64,000 bases of DNA from UBA5109 sp964606735 (lineage in GTDB: Bacteria > Pseudomonadota > Gammaproteobacteria > Pseudomonadales > Pseudohongiellaceae), in the NCBI GenBank assembly GCA_964606735.1, contig CAZSHI010000008.1, positions 1 through 64,000 of the forward strand, given 5' to 3'. Below the pieces are notes generated by a model. It did not search any database and had not been told where the DNA came from. It worked only from the letters and a program-made list of their open reading frames with translations. The stretch's first letter is position 1. Each line of letters begins with the position of its first letter. Of the stretch, positions 52,183-60,207 are shown piece after piece. The translations under genes were made by a program, and so were the position numbers.

Positions 52183-53343
52183 TCAGTCCCTGCGTAATTT
52201 TGGATTGGATGAAATGGGTGTCGGGCAAAACTGTACAACCAGGTAGGAAGAAATCAGCAGGGTGAGTATCGTTGATGACTGTATCAAGAGGGCTGCCATT
52301 TCACCAATCATTGCTGACTGAGCGGCAACAAAGGCGATTAGCAGTGAGAATTCGCTGATCTGCCCCAAACGCAGGCTGGCGTCCCAGGCCAGTCGATTTT
52401 TTTCGCTGAATTTTTGCAGCAGATAATGAAATACAAAGGGTTTCAGGCTCAGTGCCAGCATGGACAGTATTAATACAGGCAGCAGGATATCGCCCAACAG
52501 ATTGATATTGAGTTGTGCGCCAAGGCTGAAGAAAAACAGGATCAGGAAAAAATCCCTGAGTGGTTTTAGCTTTTCCGCGATATACAGCGATATCGGGCTG
52601 GTAGCCAGAGAAACCCCGGCAATGAAGGCGCCGATTTCAGCGCTCAAACCTAGTTGAGTAGCCAGTATGCTGAAGCTCAGGCACCAGCCGATGGCAAGCA
52701 GGAAAATATATTCCTTAAAATGGTCAAACAGGCCAATCAGGGCAATCAGGATATAGCGCGTTACCAGATAGGCAAAGATCAGCAAGAGCAGAAAGGACAG
52801 GAAAACCCAGAGTACCGTGATTTGCTCCAGACTGCCTGAATCGAGAAAAATAAGAATGAAGATGGCCAGGATATCCTGTAGCAGTAAGATGCTGACCATG
52901 AGTTCTCCCATATGGCGTTGATGCAGTATGGTCGTTGGCAATAACTTAATGCCGATGATTGTGCTGGAAAAAATCATGCTGAAACCGATAACGACACTTT
53001 CGGCTAAGGAAAAACTGAACAGTAATGCGATTGCGAAGCCCAGTGAAAAAAATACGATGGAGCTGCTAACGGTTGTGAGGAAGGTTTTACGAATCGTATT
53101 GAGCAGTTTTGCCGGTTGCATGTCCAAGCCCAGCAAAAACAGCAGGAACAGTATACCGAAATCGGCAATTTCTATGAGTAGACTTTCTTCAGCCAGATAG
53201 GCCATGCCATAGGGGCCAAGCAAAACGCCCAGAAAAATATAGACAATAATCAGCGGTTGTTTAAGAAACAGAGCGGCTGTCGCCAGCAGAGCTGAGCCAC
53301 CAAATATCAGAAAAAAACTGAATAAAAGTGATTCTTGTTCCAT
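52183..53343 (-). CDS. CPA2 cation:proton antiporter without RCK domain
   Basis: About 386 residues; start ATG 53343 (upstream ATG 53352 and TTG 53370 are alternatives; no good binding site chooses among them). About 12 membrane segments; family blocks LGVLLGPYGMAYL, ADFGILFLLFLLGLDM, and GLSAEIGAFIAGVSLA. It ends after the membrane domain, so it lacks the TrkA-N ligand-sensing part of KefB/KefC. Confidence 0.85.
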   Translation of the reverse strand: MEQESLLFSFFLIFGGSALLATAALFLKQPLIIVYIFLGVLLGPYGMAYLAEESLLIEIADFGILFLLFLLGLDMQPAKLLNTIRKTFLTTVSSSIVFFSLGFAIALLFSFSLAESVVIGFSMIFSSTIIGIKLLPTTILHQRHMGELMVSILLLQDILAIFILIFLDSGSLEQITVLWVFLSFLLLLIFAYLVTRYILIALIGLFDHFKEYIFLLAIGWCLSFSILATQLGLSAEIGAFIAGVSLATSPISLYIAEKLKPLRDFFLILFFFSLGAQLNINLLGDILLPVLILSMLALSLKPFVFHYLLQKFSEKNRLAWDASLRLGQISEFSLLIAFVAAQSAMIGEMAALLIQSSTILTLLISSYLVVQFCPTPISSNPKLRRD

Positions 53344-53499
53344 CCTGAACATCCAATTATTAGTTGGCAATAAACACCAGGATTACTTACTTTATCATGA
53401 ATCAAATCGCCGGATGTTCAATTTCACAGGCGCCTGGGGTTAAACACCTAAGCAGTTATGAGAGAATAGCTCGCTTGGCAGCCTGTGTTGGAGAGTCGG

Positions 53500-54336
53500 G
53501 TGAATCAGTATCTTGTTGGGCTTTTGGGTGAGCATATCAGTGCTTCAGGTTCTCCTCGCATGCATGAGCAGGAAGCTGATGCGCAGGGTTTGCGTTTAAT
53601 TTACAAGCTGTATGACTTTGCCAGTCTGGAAAAAAAAGCACAGGATCTTGGCAACATGCTGGATGCTGCCGCACAAATGGGTTTTGCTGGATTAAATATT
53701 ACACACCCGTTCAAGCGGGCCGTACTTGATTATCTGGATGAGTTGTCCGAAGGGGTCCAGTCGATTGGCGCAGTGAATACGGTGGTATTCCGGGGAGGTA
53801 AGAAGATCGGCTACAACACTGACAGTGCTGGATTTTATAAGGCATTTCTGGAAGAACTGGGTGATTGCCAACGCAACAAGGTTTTATTACTGGGAGCCGG
53901 TGGAGCAGGCTCGGCAGTCGCCGAGGCCTTGATGAAGCTGTCTGTAAAAACACTTTTTATCCATGACAAGAATTATGAATTATCAGCTGGGCTGGTTAAA
54001 AAATTATCCGGGCATTACGGTGAAGAGCGGATTCAGCTAATGGAAAAAATAGCCCCAGAGCCGCTGGCAATGGATGGACTTGTCAATGCAACACCTGTTG
54101 GCATGCGTGAATACCCAGGAATTCCAATACCGGAAATCTGCCTGCACTCAGATCTGTGGCTAAGTGATATTATTTATTTTCCGCCACAGACAGCATTGCT
54201 TGTTAAAGCCAGGGAGTTGGCCTGTCGCAACATGAACGGAATAAAAATGGTTGTGAACCAGGCGGCAGATTCCTTCGAGTTATTCACGGGCCATAAAGCA
54301 GATCACCTTAGAATGCTGAACAGTCTGGCTAATTGA
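53500..54336 (+). CDS. Shikimate dehydrogenase-like (AroE/YdiB family) protein
   Basis: About 278 residues from GTG 53500 (GGAGA upstream); GTG 53485 is an alternative. Substrate site: SASGSP (14-19), NITHPFK with catalytic K72, GAVNTV and GYNTDSAG (D108). NADP loop GAGGAGSA (132-139). The A-T-P-V-G-M and N-Q-A-A-D-S-F blocks are also family-typical. Beside an MHS carrier, so catabolic use of shikimate or quinate is more likely than the core aromatic pathway. Confidence 0.85.
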   Translation: MNQYLVGLLGEHISASGSPRMHEQEADAQGLRLIYKLYDFASLEKKAQDLGNMLDAAAQMGFAGLNITHPFKRAVLDYLDELSEGVQSIGAVNTVVFRGGKKIGYNTDSAGFYKAFLEELGDCQRNKVLLLGAGGAGSAVAEALMKLSVKTLFIHDKNYELSAGLVKKLSGHYGEERIQLMEKIAPEPLAMDGLVNATPVGMREYPGIPIPEICLHSDLWLSDIIYFPPQTALLVKARELACRNMNGIKMVVNQAADSFELFTGHKADHLRMLNSLAN

Positions 54337-54354
54337 TCACGGGACAGATTCAAG

Positions 54355-55695
54355 ATGCAGAATGAGCAAAATGGATTTCATGAGCCCCAGGGCTTGCACC
54401 AGACAAAAAAAGCAACCGCCAGCGGCTGGATCGGTTCGGCCCTCGAATATTATGATTTTTTTATTTACGCCACCGCCGCAGCTCTTGTGTTCCCGCAGAT
54501 TTTCTTTCCTTCTGAGGATCCGCGTGTTGCCATCATTGCTTCACTTGCAAGCTATGGCGTCGGTTATGTAGCGCGTCCGTTGGGAGCTATATTTCTCGGT
54601 TATTGGGGGGATACCCATGGTCGCAAAAAGGTCCTGCTGCTGTGCATGTTCATGATGGGATTTTCTACGCTGGCAGTGGGCTTGTTACCAAGCTATCAAC
54701 AGATTGGCTGGCTGGCGCCTTTATTACTGGTAGTTTTGCGTTTGATTCAGGGCTTTGCGGTAGCCGGTGAAATCTCCGGTGCCAGTACCATGATTCTGGA
54801 ACACGCACCTTTTGGGCAGAGGGGCTTTTATGCCAGTTTTACCCTGCAGGGTGTTCAGGCTGGACAGATTTTTGCAGCAGCTGTGTTTTTACCGCTGGCC
54901 TATTTCATGGATGAAGATGCCTTTATGCAATGGGGTTGGCGCGTACCTTTTCTGATGAGTTTTATTGTTATATATGCAGCCTATATGATTCGTCGGAAGG
55001 TGGATGAAACACCCGCTTTTGCTGAAGAAAAGCAAACCGGTGAGATCCCGAAAGCGCCCTTGCTGGAAGCATTACAATTTCACTGGAAAGACATGCTGCG
55101 AGTCATTCTGATGTCGCTGATGAATGTGATTCCGGTAGTGACGACAGTTTTTGGTGCCGCCTATGCCGTACAGGAAAGTTATGGTAATGGTTTTGATAAC
55201 ACGGTTTATCTGTGGATACCCGTGCTAGGTAATATTGTGGCGGTTATTGTTATACCGATAGTGGGGCGTCTTTCAGACCGTATTGGTCGCAGACCACCTA
55301 TTATGTTCGGCACCGTGTTTTCCGGCCTGCTATCTTTTGTATATTTATATGCCATCAGCATTCATCATGTGCCGCTGGCCATTAGTATGTCCCTGTTGAT
55401 GTGGGGTGTGGTCTACCAGGGTTATAACGCTATCTTCCCCAGTTTTTATCCTGAGCTGTTTCCAACCCGCTCACGTGTTTCTGCCATGGCCATTTCGCAG
55501 AATCTGGGCACCATGATCACGGCTTTTTTTCCGGCATTGTTTGTGGCTCTGGCGCCACCGGGCAGCAGTAATATCCCTTTAATCATCGGCGCCTGTACAC
55601 TGCTAATTACCATCATCTCGGCCTTGAGCGCCTTCAGTGCCAGGGAGACCTATCAAACCCATCTGAATGACTTGGGAAAAAGCCAGGCTATTTAA
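54355..55695 (+). CDS. MFS metabolite:proton symporter (MHS family, ShiA/KgtP-like)
   Basis: 446 residues, 12 membrane segments. MHS signatures: SALEYYDFFIYATAAALVFP, RPLGAIFLGYWGDTHGRKK, LRLIQGFAVAGEISGAST. Follows the shikimate-dehydrogenase-like gene by 18 bases, so shikimate or a similar acid is a candidate substrate. Its end overlaps the convergent PF20091 gene by 4 bases. Confidence 0.87.
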   Translation: MQNEQNGFHEPQGLHQTKKATASGWIGSALEYYDFFIYATAAALVFPQIFFPSEDPRVAIIASLASYGVGYVARPLGAIFLGYWGDTHGRKKVLLLCMFMMGFSTLAVGLLPSYQQIGWLAPLLLVVLRLIQGFAVAGEISGASTMILEHAPFGQRGFYASFTLQGVQAGQIFAAAVFLPLAYFMDEDAFMQWGWRVPFLMSFIVIYAAYMIRRKVDETPAFAEEKQTGEIPKAPLLEALQFHWKDMLRVILMSLMNVIPVVTTVFGAAYAVQESYGNGFDNTVYLWIPVLGNIVAVIVIPIVGRLSDRIGRRPPIMFGTVFSGLLSFVYLYAISIHHVPLAISMSLLMWGVVYQGYNAIFPSFYPELFPTRSRVSAMAISQNLGTMITAFFPALFVALAPPGSSNIPLIIGACTLLITIISALSAFSARETYQTHLNDLGKSQAI

Positions 55696-57362
55696 GGAGC
55701 ATCCATCAGGTAATCCCAGTGAGCCGAGGCACGCTGTTCAACGGCCTCTACGTCACGCTCCAGTAGATAACGCTGTGCAACCAGTGATGCTGACGCCTGT
55801 CTGATCAGGTTCAGAAATTCTGCTTTGCTGCTGTAACGCTCTGTGATGGAGAGACGGGGGTCCTGATTGGCTTCCCTTTGTTCGGCTGTGAGCGGGAAAG
55901 GAATATAGGATCCCGACAGGGGAAAAAGCCTCAGTGGATCTGCGACAGCCGGATTATTAAAATTCCAGCCGGTATAGGTGGCCATAGGAACCAGCAGTTC
56001 CGGAGCTGGTACACCGCCAATTTCATTGCCGTCCTGATTCACCTGAGGCACCAGCAGTGGCAGTGGCGCACCGGCACCTGCTCCATTATCCAGCAACAGG
56101 TTGGGTACCCGAATTCCGGCATTCAGGGTGTTCAGTGGCGCATGGTCCGTGATTGCCGGAAAGTTAATGGTAGCGACTGGCACCAGCGTACCGTCAGACA
56201 GACGGGGGTAGGCACTGGCCGGTGGTTCAACGCCGCTGCTTACCCACTCAGTCAGGGCCAGCAGCAGGGCGCGCAGCCGCCAGTAATAATTCAACGGATT
56301 ATTAGGTAATTGCCGGCTGGCGGATTGGCCGGGTGGGAATGCTGATGGTCCGTGTTGGGTGCCAGCCAGAAGGTAAATACGCACATTATCCTGTAAAACT
56401 ATGTCCTGCTGTGCATCTGGGGTGGTATGAATCATCGCGGCAACCCTGCCACCTCCCCAGTACTCAACTGAGGAGTTGGTATAGAAAATTTTAGGCTGAT
56501 TAGCTATGGCGCGAACATTTTCCAGTACGCCTTCACGAATTCCACTGACCGGGTCAGCAAAAGCTGCATCGGTAAAAGGAAAGCTGGTTGCAGTATATTG
56601 CCCCTGAGAAGCAGGGTTGGCGCCGGGACGGTTCAGGTCAATTCTTGATGCGCCGGCAATATGGGGCATCATGCCGTCAAATACCTGACGGCCCTGCTCA
56701 TCGGAGTTGAAGCCCAGATACAGGTAGTTGCGTAAAAAGCGACCGCTTTGCGAGAGCCCGAAGCTGAGCAGGTAAGGAGAGGAGGCCAGGGCATCGGGTG
56801 AATACTTGATCCAGCTGGCCAGATCACGTACTGCGGCAAATCCCAGACCGGAGACAGAGAGCTCGCTATCCTGGCTGCGTGGCAAGCTAATTCTGAAACC
56901 ACTGCCAATGTCATCCTCCCAGCCAAGCCAGAGCTGGGTGTAGCCCTCGACAAACAAGAAGTTGTCGCCGCCATCGCTGTCCATGCCAGGGTTGTTAAAG
57001 CGGGTCATGATCTGGTTGCCTCGATTGGGGATATCGATGATGGCAACCTGATTGCTGTTTTCGGGATTAAGTGGACTCAGCAGTAAAAAGTCACTGGAGA
57101 ATGTCACCAAGCCCTCGCTATTGAGTGGAGCCTGATCCAGCCCGACGATGATCTGGTTATGGCTGTTTTGCGGGTCTACCTCAAAATACAGGGTGCCGCG
57201 TATTTCACGGTACTGACCCACCGAACCAAAACTGGCACCGTTGGCATAGAGCCGGTCAATCTCGATGTCATAGCCACTCACGGCAGCCTGAGCAGAAAAT
57301 GACGATGAAAGAACTACCAGCAATAGCCATTTCAGATTCAAAACATAACACTCAGCATTCAC
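55692..57362 (-). CDS. Secreted alpha/beta hydrolase domain protein (PF20091 type)
   Basis: 556 residues; GAGGAG upstream; signal ending AQAA. Characteristic blocks: VSGYDIEIDRLYANGASFG, IDIPNRGNQIMTRFN, LSFGLSQSGRFLRNYLYLGFN (nucleophile GLSQS), and LAGTQHG. This family is common in proteobacteria that degrade steroids and other hydrophobic esters. Heads away from the MHS carrier; the next genes on its strand (upstream) are DUF6152 and an A-like protein. Confidence 0.85.
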   Translation of the reverse strand: MNAECYVLNLKWLLLVVLSSSFSAQAAVSGYDIEIDRLYANGASFGSVGQYREIRGTLYFEVDPQNSHNQIIVGLDQAPLNSEGLVTFSSDFLLLSPLNPENSNQVAIIDIPNRGNQIMTRFNNPGMDSDGGDNFLFVEGYTQLWLGWEDDIGSGFRISLPRSQDSELSVSGLGFAAVRDLASWIKYSPDALASSPYLLSFGLSQSGRFLRNYLYLGFNSDEQGRQVFDGMMPHIAGASRIDLNRPGANPASQGQYTATSFPFTDAAFADPVSGIREGVLENVRAIANQPKIFYTNSSVEYWGGGRVAAMIHTTPDAQQDIVLQDNVRIYLLAGTQHGPSAFPPGQSASRQLPNNPLNYYWRLRALLLALTEWVSSGVEPPASAYPRLSDGTLVPVATINFPAITDHAPLNTLNAGIRVPNLLLDNGAGAGAPLPLLVPQVNQDGNEIGGVPAPELLVPMATYTGWNFNNPAVADPLRLFPLSGSYIPFPLTAEQREANQDPRLSITERYSSKAEFLNLIRQASASLVAQRYLLERDVEAVEQRASAHWDYLMDAP

Positions 57363-57399
57363 CGGAAGCTCCTCTTCTCAGCAGTTAGGTAGCAAGGTT

Positions 57400-57795
57400 T
57401 TATTCCTGAGGAGAACCAAAGCGAAAGGCTTCTTCGCCATTCTGGTCAAGCAGGCTGACAAATCGGGCATTGGCGACATTGGGTGCATTTCTGGCCCGGT
57501 CGGCATGCACGGTAACGGTATCACCCGGCTCGAGAGAATCCCGACGCCAGCCGCGCCGGAACAGGGCGCTGACAGAAGCCAGTTCAAAATCCCATTGCAC
57601 AAGTTCACCGTTTTCATCCTCGGCTTCCACATAGAGTCGGGCATGAGGATTTGTCAGCGCCATGCGAATAACTGTGCCGGTGACCTGCACTGGCTGCTCG
57701 GGGTCAAATTCAGCAAGGAAGTTGTGATGGGCACTCAGCGAGGGTGGCAGGCTACCCAGCATCAGGCTCAGACCTAGCATTAATATTTTCTTCAT
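57400..57795 (-). CDS. DUF6152-family secreted protein
   Basis: 131 residues; AAGGAT upstream; signal ending LSAHH. Core: HHNFLAEFDPEQPVQVTGTV, ALTNPHARLYVEAEDENGE, and RRDSLEPGDTVTVHADRARN. Small beta protein of unknown role, regularly next to proteins like the one at 57818. Likely in one operon with the genes on either side. Confidence 0.85.
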   Translation of the reverse strand: MKKILMLGLSLMLGSLPPSLSAHHNFLAEFDPEQPVQVTGTVIRMALTNPHARLYVEAEDENGELVQWDFELASVSALFRRGWRRDSLEPGDTVTVHADRARNAPNVANARFVSLLDQNGEEAFRFGSPQE

Positions 57796-57817
57796 GAGGT
57801 ATCCTTAAACAGTGTTG

Positions 57818-58657
57818 TTATTGGTTAAAGTACTGTACTGACTGCTCATTTTCACAAACCCATTCAATCAGCTGTTCTCCGGCTAAAATTTCCTGGTCGA
57901 CTCGCAGGCCAAAGGGTTCTGTATAGGCGCCGGGATCATCAATGATGATGTCAATTTCCAGCTTGCCATAGGTGGGCCGATTAAAACGCTCGGTAATCAC
58001 CAGCTGGTCAGTCGTCGGACTGCCGTAAAAATCCAGCCAGCCATTGTCACGGAAATTGTTGCTGACCACGACCAGGGTGTCGCCTTCCCAGTGTCCTACT
58101 GAATAACCGTACCAGTAAGGCAGGGCAGTTCCCTGTTCCGGCAGGGAGCGGCCATCCAGGAAGATCTCCCTGACGCCAGCACTGGCCTCATAAAGAATAA
58201 TCAGGCGGTCCTCGGACTGGATGATTTCGCGAGGCTGGTTGTGGGTATGGAATTGCATGTGTCCCAGTGGCAGGCAATGACTGTCTGGGTTTTCGATACC
58301 GAAATTAGCAACCCGCCGTTCACGCTCTTCACGCGCCCAGTCTTGATAAGGTAGTCCATTTTCGTAGCCAAAGCCCTGATCCCAGAAAGTAGCATAAGGT
58401 GCCACGCCAGGTGGGGGTTGCACTGGCTCGCCGACAGAGCGGCCCTGAACGCCGCCTGGATTATAGTGAATCCAGTTCCAGGTGCCTGACAGATCCAGTG
58501 TGCCGTCTGCCTTGCGTGGAGCAGGAGCATTCATGTCCGGACTACCATCAGGCAAGAGTGGGACACCATCCATATGCAAATCCCACTGGGCTTGGGCAGT
58601 TGATGTCAATAGCAGGACGAAGCTGATAGTCGGTAAAACAGTGCTTAATTTGTACAT
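57818..58657 (-). CDS. Secreted A-like protein (distant relative of cassette proteins A)
   Basis: 279 residues; AAAGG upstream; signal ending TAQAQ. Contains LDLSGTWNWIHYN, HCLPLGHMQFH, REIFLDGRSLPEQG, YSVGHWEGDTLVVVSNNF, and the terminal WVCENEQ. Block order (Cys-P, DGR, G-x-W-x-G-D-x-L-V-V, second Cys) parallels cassette proteins A, which suggests a common fold. In other bacteria this type accompanies DUF6152. Confidence 0.78.
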   Translation of the reverse strand: MYKLSTVLPTISFVLLLTSTAQAQWDLHMDGVPLLPDGSPDMNAPAPRKADGTLDLSGTWNWIHYNPGGVQGRSVGEPVQPPPGVAPYATFWDQGFGYENGLPYQDWAREERERRVANFGIENPDSHCLPLGHMQFHTHNQPREIIQSEDRLIILYEASAGVREIFLDGRSLPEQGTALPYWYGYSVGHWEGDTLVVVSNNFRDNGWLDFYGSPTTDQLVITERFNRPTYGKLEIDIIIDDPGAYTEPFGLRVDQEILAGEQLIEWVCENEQSVQYFNQ

Positions 58658-58798
58658 AGGCAGACCTTTTCTTTTTGTTGTCCCAAATTTACTTGCTGCT
58701 TCTTGGTGCTGTCAAAAAAAATCAGTATAAATGAATGAAAAGTTTCAAGTTTCAGAAATTTTGCTGGATACTATTGAAAAACTCATGAGGAGATAATA

Positions 58799-59200
58799 AT
58801 GCGTTGTACGTTCCTGAGCCGAATTTTTCTCATACTGATCAGTCCCTTACTGCTAAATATTGCGCTAGCACAGAACAGCAGTATCAGCGGCACCTGGTCA
58901 GGTTCCGTGAGCCTGAATAACGGCAATCAGCTGCCTTTTGTTGCTATTCTTGAGCAGGAAGGAGAGCTTGTTTCCGGTATTCTGCAAGGTATTGGTGGGG
59001 CGCCGGATGTCACCATCATGGATGGGCGTATTGAAAACGATACAGTGCGTTTTGCCGGTGTCCGGGTTATTCAGGGTGAGGATGTCCGTTTTGACTATAT
59101 TGGCACGCATGTGGGTGATTACATCAACTTCACCATCATACGTGTAGGTGCCACTGGCCCCAACTCGGTACTCAACACGATGACATCACGCCAGCCGTAA
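58799..59200 (+). CDS. Secreted small beta-rich hypothetical protein
   Basis: 133 residues; GAGGAG upstream; signal ending LALAQ. Repeating strands (SISGTWSGSVSLNNGNQLPF, GELVSGILQGIGGAPD, NDTVRFAGVRVIQGEDVRFDYIG) suggest a small beta barrel. No Cys in the mature part. Family not recognised. Confidence 0.7.
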   Translation: MRCTFLSRIFLILISPLLLNIALAQNSSISGTWSGSVSLNNGNQLPFVAILEQEGELVSGILQGIGGAPDVTIMDGRIENDTVRFAGVRVIQGEDVRFDYIGTHVGDYINFTIIRVGATGPNSVLNTMTSRQP

Positions 59201-59269
59201 TTTTACCTGGAAACAATTGACGGGCTGCACTAAAATCTGCGGCTCGGATTTCACGGATGCGTCAGTATT

Positions 59270-59346
59270 CGGAGTGTAGCTCAGCCTGGTAGAGCACTGC
59301 CTTCGGGAGGCAGGGGTCGGAGGTTCAAATCCTCTCACTCCGACCA
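59270..59346 (+). tRNA. tRNA-Pro(CGG)
   Basis: A 77-base cloverleaf: acceptor CGGAGTG / CACTCCG, D stem GCTC / GAGC, anticodon stem CTGCC / GGCAG with loop TTCGGGA (anticodon CGG), T stem GGAGG / CCTCT with loop TTCAAAT, A discriminator, encoded CCA. The first base C is a normal feature of tRNA-Pro. Confidence 0.95.
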
Positions 59347-59348
59347 AT

Positions 59349-59561
59349 TTATTGCTCGTTCTCTTCTTCCTCTTCTTCATCGTTACTCGCCATGCCAATC
59401 AGTTTGAAAGGGGCTTTAACGATGGCGGTGCCGACAACAAGCGTTGCGCTGGTGACAGCAGCAGCAGTCATCCCGACGGAAGTTGCACAGGAGGAACACA
59501 GGCAACAAGCTAGCAAAATACAGCATAATTTCAGTTGATTCTTTGGAGATTTACCAGGCAT
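59349..59561 (-). CDS. Small lipoprotein (NF038104-like)
   Basis: 70 residues; lipobox CSSC. Short hydrophobic Ala/Val/Thr-rich mature part (GMTAAAVTSATLVVGTAIVKAPFKLIG) and an acidic tail of consecutive Glu. It resembles small envelope lipoproteins with a V-K-x-P-F-K block. Eleven bases after carbonic anhydrase on the same strand. Confidence 0.65.
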   Translation of the reverse strand: MPGKSPKNQLKLCCILLACCLCSSCATSVGMTAAAVTSATLVVGTAIVKAPFKLIGMASNDEEEEEENEQ

Positions 59562-59572
59562 CAGTGTCGGTT

Positions 59573-60190
59573 TCAGTTAGCTGTGCTCAAAAATTCAACC
59601 ACGCCTGTATTCAGAGAATACTCGGCGCCCACGATCAGTAACTGTTTTTTCTCAATATAAGCCTGTAACAAAGGTGACTCGGTTTGCAGCTGCTTAACCG
59701 ATGCCATGATGTTGGCTTTTATTGCCATTTCCAGTACGGCCTGCTCGTCGGCATCAGAAGCGGTTTGCAGCAGGTTTTCGATAACAGGGCGAATTCGTTT
59801 AACGATGGAGAAAACATTCGAACTGTTTTCCGGTGAAGGGTTTTTAATATCTTCCAGCGTTGCCGAGACTGCTCCACAACTGGAGTGGCCCAATACGACT
59901 ACCAGTGGTGTACCAAACTGTTCGACGGCAAACTCAATGCTGCCCAGTTGCGAAGGAGCAACAATATTGCCGGCAATTCTGATAACAAACAGATCGCCCA
60001 TACCCTGATCGAAAATAATTTCTGCCGGTACTCTGGAATCGGAACAGCCCAGGATAATGGCAAAGGGATTTTGTTTATCCTGGACCTTGATGAGGTCACT
60101 AATGTGCGGCGAGTCTTCATCCCTGATGCCGGCAACAAAGCGTCTGTTGCCATCCTGCAGGATTTGCAGTGCCTGTTCCGCGTTCTTCAT
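59573..60190 (-). CDS. Beta-carbonic anhydrase
   Basis: 205 residues; AAGGA upstream. Zinc ligands C49, H102, C105 and the D51-R53 pair are in GCSDSRVP and GHSSCGAV. Interconverts CO2 and bicarbonate in the cytoplasm. Seventeen bases after the antiporter on the same strand; together they would couple proton or bicarbonate balance. Confidence 0.93.
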   Translation of the reverse strand: MKNAEQALQILQDGNRRFVAGIRDEDSPHISDLIKVQDKQNPFAIILGCSDSRVPAEIIFDQGMGDLFVIRIAGNIVAPSQLGSIEFAVEQFGTPLVVVLGHSSCGAVSATLEDIKNPSPENSSNVFSIVKRIRPVIENLLQTASDADEQAVLEMAIKANIMASVKQLQTESPLLQAYIEKKQLLIVGAEYSLNTGVVEFLSTAN

Positions 60191-60207
60191 CTAGCGATTT
60201 ATTCCTT

